This document shows, piece by piece, positions 17,637 to 21,681 of a stretch of DNA of 21,681 nucleotides. The stretch is from contig PYST01000501.1 of NCBI GenBank assembly GCA_003049485.1, positions 1-21,681 of the forward strand. Reading direction: 5' to 3'. Under the pieces are notes generated by a model that saw nothing but the letters and a program-made list of their open reading frames with translations, had not been told where the DNA came from and did no database searches. The DNA is from Ophioceras dolichostomum. Its lineage: Eukaryota > Ascomycota > Sordariomycetes > Magnaporthales > Ophioceraceae. Made by a program: the position numbers and the translations under genes. Positions within the stretch are counted from its first letter, which is position 1, and every line of letters begins with the position of its first letter.

Positions 17637-19622
17637 TCACCGCTCCCTAACCTTGGCCTTAAGCGCCTCAATATCAACCATCCGCCCCGTAGCATTAAAG
17701 AACGCAGCCTGCAGCTCCAGCCAGCGCTCGACCCGTCGCTTGCGCTCCAGCCCGTCCAGCACGGCGCAGTCCTGGGCCGTCCAGCCGGTGCTAGGCCTGT
17801 TGTGGCCGCCGCCGCCACCACCACCACTGCCGCCGCCGTTGCTACCGACGTTACCACCGCGATGATGCCTCCGGACGCTTCGGTGCGCGGCGTCCCAACC
17901 ATGCGCCGCGAGCCACGCCTGCTCCCTGTCCCTGAGGCGCTGGCGCTCGAGCGCCTCCAGCCCCGCCTGCATCCTGCCCGAGGCCAGATAGGCGTTGTTG
18001 ATGCCGTGGTTCGGTCCTCCTCCTCCGCTTCCGCCTCCGCCTCCACTGACCCCCGATCCCGATCCCGATCCCGATCCCGATGCCGAGGATGACGATGAAG
18101 AACTCTCAGAGTCAGCCTCATCGGCCGTGTCGACGCGGACCACCTCATGCCCCAGCTTGGCGTGATGGCCTTTCTTCTTGACGACCGGGTTGGCCTTGCT
18201 GTTCCTGGCCATCATCCTCTTGACTTCGTCTGAGAGCCGGGCCTTCTTTTTCTTCTTCTTCCTGGTCGACTTGTCGTCGCCGCCGGCGACGCCGGCGGGG
18301 CCGTCGGCGGCATTCGCGCCTGAGACCTCGTTGTCAGCGTCGTTGGCTGCGTCAGTGGTGGTGGTCTTATCCCCAGGCGCCACATTGTTGTCGCCACCGG
18401 TTTTGTCGGCGTCGACCACGACGACGGCCGCGCTGCTGCTCGCGCCGCCGCCGCCATTGCCTCCACTCTCAGCGGCATTGAGCTCCTTCCAGCGGGCCTT
18501 GCACTCTCTCTTGGAGTGGCTTGTGGCATTGGCAATGAAGGCCCAGGTCTCGCTGCCACTCTTCATGGCTCGCAGGATGCCGTCCTGTGACAGGGTCCAG
18601 GTGCCTGAGGAGGAAGGTTTGGATGTCGCCTGCGGCTCTGAGGACTCGGGCGCGCTGTCTGCTGCCGCAGACGAGGATGCATTTCCAGATTTGTCCTCGC
18701 CGGTCTGCCTCCCGTCGCTCTTATACTCCGTTGAGGTATCCTCGGCACTCTGGGCGCCTTTGTCCTCGGCGTTCGCCGAGGCATCTCCTGTCGCCTCGCT
18801 CTTACTGTCGTCGGAAACGGCACCGGCACCAGCGCTGGCGTCCTTGCTTGAGGTCTCCTCGCTCACTGCCTCACTCACCTCCCCGCTCACCTCCCCGCTC
18901 ACCTCCCCGCTCACCTCTTCGCTCACCGCTTCGCTCACCTCTTCGCTCACCGCTTCGCTCACCTCTTCGCTCACCTCTTCGCTCACTTCTTCGCTCACCG
19001 CCTCGCTCGACGCCTCGCTCAGCTCATTGCTGGAGGCATTGGCAGCCGTTGAGGCGTCCGTAGCAGCGCTCTCGGCGCCAGAGTCGGCGCCAGAGTCGCC
19101 GATCGAATCAGTGCTGCCGCCGTGTTTCTTGGCCTTATTCTTTCTCTTGAAGCGGTTTGGGATGATGGGTGTGTCCGAGTCGTTGATGTCGGCACGGTAA
19201 CCGGCTTCGGTGTCGTCCTTGACGGTGCTGAAAGCGTTGGCCGACTTCTTCAGGCATGGGTGGGCGGCTTTGGCCTTCTTGAGACAGACGTGGTTGGCTG
19301 CCTTCTTGCCACAATTGCCGCCGCCGCCGTTGTTGGCTTTGAGACATGAGGTCTTGGTCTTCGCGCTGCTCTTCCTTCGGTCCTGATGATCCTCCTTTTC
19401 TGTAGAAGCGTCCGCGGAATCGGTGCCGCTCGTGGAAAATGAGGGATCGGTATCGCTTTCACTGCCAGAATCATTCACAAACAGACTGGAGCTCGAAGCA
19501 TCCGGTTGTCGCAAGCGGAGTCTAGCGTCACGAGTCGGTCTCTCCTTGACCGTGGGCACCAAAAGCGGCTGGCCCGTCAAGTAGTTGCTCAGGCGAAGCT
19601 TGTAGGTCTTCTCAGCGACCAT
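17637..19622 (-). CDS. Acidic repeat-rich protein with Myb/SANT-like domains
   Basis: A single exon encodes 661 aa. The start at 19622 is the first ATG in the frame; the open frame above it has no ATG, and A at -3 with G at +4 is a good context. The N-terminus (YKLRLSNYLTGQPL...) looks conserved but I do not recognise it. Residues 93-126 hold CLK-type basic/Cys motifs (CLKANN, HVCLKKAKAA, HPCLKK). Residues 206-257 are thirteen SE-x-V tetrapeptides. Residues 341-382 (TWTLSQDGILRAMKSGS, then TWAFIANAT, then KARWKELNA) have the tryptophan spacing and RWKEL ending of a single Myb/SANT domain. A basic lysine cluster (KKKKKK), Ser/Gly runs and a C-terminal Myb-like helix set (GWTAQDCAVLDGLERKRR, last 49 residues) follow. 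A nuclear DNA- or chromatin-binding role is inferred. The rest appears disordered and acidic. Confidence 0.8.
   Translation of the reverse strand: MVAEKTYKLRLSNYLTGQPLLVPTVKERPTRDARLRLRQPDASSSSLFVNDSGSESDTDPSFSTSGTDSADASTEKEDHQDRRKSSAKTKTSCLKANNGGGGNCGKKAANHVCLKKAKAAHPCLKKSANAFSTVKDDTEAGYRADINDSDTPIIPNRFKRKNKAKKHGGSTDSIGDSGADSGAESAATDASTAANASSNELSEASSEAVSEEVSEEVSEEVSEAVSEEVSEAVSEEVSGEVSGEVSGEVSEAVSEETSSKDASAGAGAVSDDSKSEATGDASANAEDKGAQSAEDTSTEYKSDGRQTGEDKSGNASSSAAADSAPESSEPQATSKPSSSGTWTLSQDGILRAMKSGSETWAFIANATSHSKRECKARWKELNAAESGGNGGGGASSSAAVVVVDADKTGGDNNVAPGDKTTTTDAANDADNEVSGANAADGPAGVAGGDDKSTRKKKKKKARLSDEVKRMMARNSKANPVVKKKGHHAKLGHEVVRVDTADEADSESSSSSSSASGSGSGSGSGVSGGGGGSGGGGPNHGINNAYLASGRMQAGLEALERQRLRDREQAWLAAHGWDAAHRSVRRHHRGGNVGSNGGGSGGGGGGGHNRPSTGWTAQDCAVLDGLERKRRVERWLELQAAFFNATGRMVDIEALKAKVRER
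18053..18081. repeat. (CGATCC)n hexanucleotide repeat
   Basis: Nearly five CGATCC units on the plus strand, encoding alternating Gly-Ser in the Myb-like protein, next to further Ser- and Gly-coding runs. It is probably a length-variable linker. Confidence 0.85.
18852..19007 (-). repeat. 12-bp minisatellite encoding SE(E/A/G)V tetrapeptides
   Basis: Thirteen consecutive 12-base units encode SEAV, SEEV or SGEV, ending in SEET, at residues 206-257 of the Myb-like protein. Units differ by single bases at the third residue (E, A) or second residue (G). Three SGEV units are adjacent, which suggests recent local duplication. Plus-strand units read as CTCACCTCTTCG and variants. Confidence 0.95.
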
Positions 19623-20441
19623 TTTGTTGCGGCAATTCCTTCCCGTGAACAAGGCAAATGTGGCCCTGAATCAGGGCCGAGAGATGTATGAATAATGACT
19701 GCTTTTGTAGGTTTGGTGGGAGGAGGAACCCGTTGAGAACAGTCGTGATAAGACGGAAAGAGGGGTGAAACAGGTAGTAGAGTAGAATCTGTAAAAGGAA
19801 GATACAGGTTTCGCGCTCGGCGTAAGAAGACTGGCGTAGAGGGACTCGCTGGATTGAAACGAGACTAGTCTTTTGTTTGCTGGTTGCGATGTTGGTAACG
19901 AGAGGTCGACGTCGTGGGTCACGTCACTGTCGCTGGTTGGTTAGGCGACGGGGAAAGCACGCCCTGGAAGGTACAGCTGAGAAGAATGGCAGTCGCGAGG
20001 AAGGAGGAAGGTGGGATGCAGTGTGCGAAATGAAGGGCCCTGATTGTGTCAAAGACCTCGGTGAAGATGGATAGTTGGTAAAAATTTATCGGTTGATCCG
20101 TTTCCAGATCCCGCTTTCGTGCCTAGGCCCTGATATGGCATGATGTTTGCCTGTGCTACTCGAAACTGTCTGCCTTGGCTACTTGGTTCATTCATTGAAT
20201 TGAACTGGTGGGACATCTTTGGACGAGAGGAGAACATTGCTGGCAATCATCACTATTTCCCATTCCCCGTAGAGACGCCCAATCACGATGAGTCCATTTA
20301 GGGGCTCTGCAAAGCCAAGTCCGAGATGAAAAAGGAAACAGGACGACAAGGCATGGAAATTGAACTGTTTTTTCTGATATGCCGGCCTCAACGAGGCTGC
20401 ATTCTGGGCCAAGAGAGCTGTCTATCGGGACGAAGAGCAGA

Positions 20442-20449
20442 TGACGTCA
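20442..20449. promoter_or_regulatory. Palindromic CRE-type site TGACGTCA
   Basis: A perfect TGACGTCA, extended to ATGACGTCAT, lies 273 bases upstream of the DUF4202 start and about 820 bases upstream of the Myb-like start. This is the classic ATF/CREB bZIP site. Occupancy and which gene it serves are unknown. Confidence 0.45.
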
Positions 20450-20584
20450 TCGCCGTCACCGTCGACGGCACGGCTAAGCTCCATGATGTGACACGGAGGA
20501 GTGTCCCTGATGAAAGCAATGAGGAGAGCCTCATTATCACCGAGACGTTGCCATCAAACGGACCAATTACATGTTAGACAATCT

Positions 20585-20597
20585 GGCTGACTCAGCC
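20585..20597. promoter_or_regulatory. 13-bp palindrome with Gcn4/Cpc1-type core
   Basis: GGCTGACTCAGCC is a perfect inverted repeat around its central C. Its TGACTCA core matches the AP-1/Gcn4 (fungal Cpc1/CpcA) bZIP site of general amino acid control. It lies 125 bases upstream of the DUF4202 start, a good promoter position. Confidence 0.5.
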
Positions 20598-20721
20598 ACT
20601 GTCCGGTCGCTCAACAGCCGAGGCTGGAAAAACGCTCAATGAATTGTAGCCTCTCACTCGGCTCAGTGTTCTCGTGTTTAGGAATAAACGCTTAGGGAAA
20701 AATCAAAACAAACCACCAAGG

Positions 20722-21466
20722 ATGGAATCGCTGCCCCCTCTCCCGGCCAACTTCGCGACGGCGTTGAAGCTCGTCGATGAAGTACACGCTCTCGACCCCA
20801 GGAAAACCGGGGGAAGTGGCGACGATGAGAAGCCGTACGAGCTTGATTACGCCGCCAAAATGACGCGCTGGCTGGCCAAGCGGAGTCCATCGGCATCCCC
20901 ATTGTTGCAGCTGGCCTGCCGGGCTCAACATTTCAGACGGTGCGTAGCCGCTATTTCATCTGATATTCCCATTTTCTGGAAGAGAGATCCAATTCGTAAC
21001 AAAAGCCGGCACCCTAAGCCTGAGAATACTAACGACGAGAGGAGGAAAAAAAAGGTGGGAGATCCCACGCGGCGCCTACCCGATGACTCGGCCTGGCTAC
21101 CTCACCTGGCGGGCCAAGTTGAAGGCCCAGGCAGCGTCGCAGGTCGCCGAGCTGCTCGGGTCCTCCCCGCAGATCCAGCCGCCGCTCTCGCCGGAGGACG
21201 TCGCGAGAGTGGCAGCCCTGATCCGCAAGGAGAACCTCGCGGCCGACGAGGAGGCGCAGGCGCTGGAGGACACGGCGTGCCTCGTCTTCCTGGACGACCA
21301 GTTCGACGACTTCGAGAAGCGCGCGGACCTGGACGAGGACAAGACCGTGGGGATCCTGAAGAAGACGTGGGCAAAAATGGGCGCCAGGGGGAGGGAACTG
21401 GCCCTGGAGATGGAATTGAGTGAGAGAGCGAAGTTGCTGATCGGGAAGGCGTTGGCTGATGGATAA
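20722..21466 (+). CDS. DUF4202 family protein, two exons
   Basis: Exons are 20722-20939 and 21055-21466, giving 209 aa. The intron (20940-21054) has donor GTGCGT, branch CTAAC at 21029-21033 and acceptor AAAAG. The junction restores the continuous block RAQHFRRWEIPRGAYPMTR, diagnostic for this family. Further family blocks are PYELDYAAKMTRWL, RPGYLTWRAKL, RVAALIRKENL, ALEDTACLVFLDDQFDDFEK and GILKKTWAKMGARG. The length is about normal for the family and nothing looks missing. The start is the first ATG in the frame, with A at -3; upstream the frame is open but has only a GTG. DUF4202 proteins occur in bacteria, fungi and plants, and I know no established function; a conserved His and acidic residues suggest an enzyme fold but this is unproven. 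A Gcn4-type site sits in its promoter. Confidence 0.92.
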
Positions 21467-21681
21467 ATACAGCAGTCCGTTGATGAATCTCGGTGCCACT
21501 ATATTCAGGCGTTGGAACTCGGTCTCTCTCTCGCTGGCGGGGATAGAGTCGCAGATGCGTGCTGAGTCACCATTCGAGGTACACTTCCCCTCACAGATAT
21601 GAACACTATCTCCAAGTGCGTCGGTCTATCTGGCCCCGAGCGTCTTCTATCAAGCATGCATACCGCAACCGGCAACATGCA
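21467..21681. other. 3' flank of the DUF4202 gene
   Basis: This is noncoding sequence after the stop codon. AATAAA-like sequence (GGATAAATAC) overlaps the stop itself. A TGAGTCA element near 21563-21569 is a further AP-1-type match. The next gene is outside the window. Confidence 0.5.

Larger units (their letters stand above)
19623..20721. other. Divergent promoter region, Myb-like and DUF4202 genes
   Basis: About 1.1 kb between two start codons that point away from each other. No gene is supported. It contains two palindromic bZIP-type sites nearer the DUF4202 gene (20442-20449 and 20585-20597). The half next to the Myb-like gene is unremarkable, with a few short open frames that lack domains. 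Confidence 0.6.

Noticed and set aside
18178..19200. 340-codon plus-strand frame opposite the Myb-like gene
   Set aside because: Its SLTSSLTAS repeats are the mirror of the SEEV array and it has no domain. The minus strand holds the Myb/SANT motif.

Overview
The window looks like nuclear DNA of a filamentous ascomycete (Pezizomycotina, most likely Sordariomycetes). Genes are widely spaced and monocistronic. Introns are short (68-155 nt) with GTRNGN-type donors, CTRAC branch points and YAG acceptors. Start codons mostly have a purine at -3, and the proteins carry long low-complexity inserts. The intergenic DNA contains scattered TACCTAGGTA / (TAGG)n islands. I see no bacterial operon, CRISPR array, tRNA, rRNA or intact transposon. 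The species cannot be named from the sequence.

Layout, left to right. 1-1172: gene-free, with TAGGTACC islands. 1173-2573 (-): a divergent 14-3-3-like protein, with a probable 5'UTR intron at 2620-2841. 2842-9114: about 6.3 kb with no gene I can support; it holds microrepeats, a poly-C/poly-A tract containing an N, and one plausible TATA box. 9115-13004 (-): a three-exon SCAP homologue (SREBP cleavage-activating protein, 1210 aa) with a sterol-sensing domain and a WD40 C-terminus. 13005-15642: a 2.6 kb divergent intergenic region. 15643-17056 (+): a five-exon JMJD7-type JmjC 2-oxoglutarate oxygenase (355 aa). 17057-17636: a convergent 3' region with a purine-rich tract. 17637-19622 (-): an acidic, repeat-rich protein with Myb/SANT-like domains (661 aa). 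19623-20721: a divergent promoter region with two palindromic bZIP-type sites. 20722-21466 (+): a two-exon DUF4202 protein (209 aa). 21467-21681: 3' flank.

The three multi-exon models were assembled by hand. Each joins in frame across every junction and restores recognisable family sequence at the junctions, which is strong internal support. The genes do not form an obvious pathway or cluster. The most suggestive neighbourhood is SCAP (sterol/oxygen-responsive SREBP activation) head to head with a 2-oxoglutarate/Fe(II) oxygenase (JMJD7 type), but they are 2.6 kb apart and a functional link is only inference. I did not find convincing evidence of a new biological system. The best leads are the altered COPII and sterol-response residues in SCAP, the tetrapeptide array in the Myb-like protein, the bZIP palindromes and the dispersed TACCTAGGTA islands.
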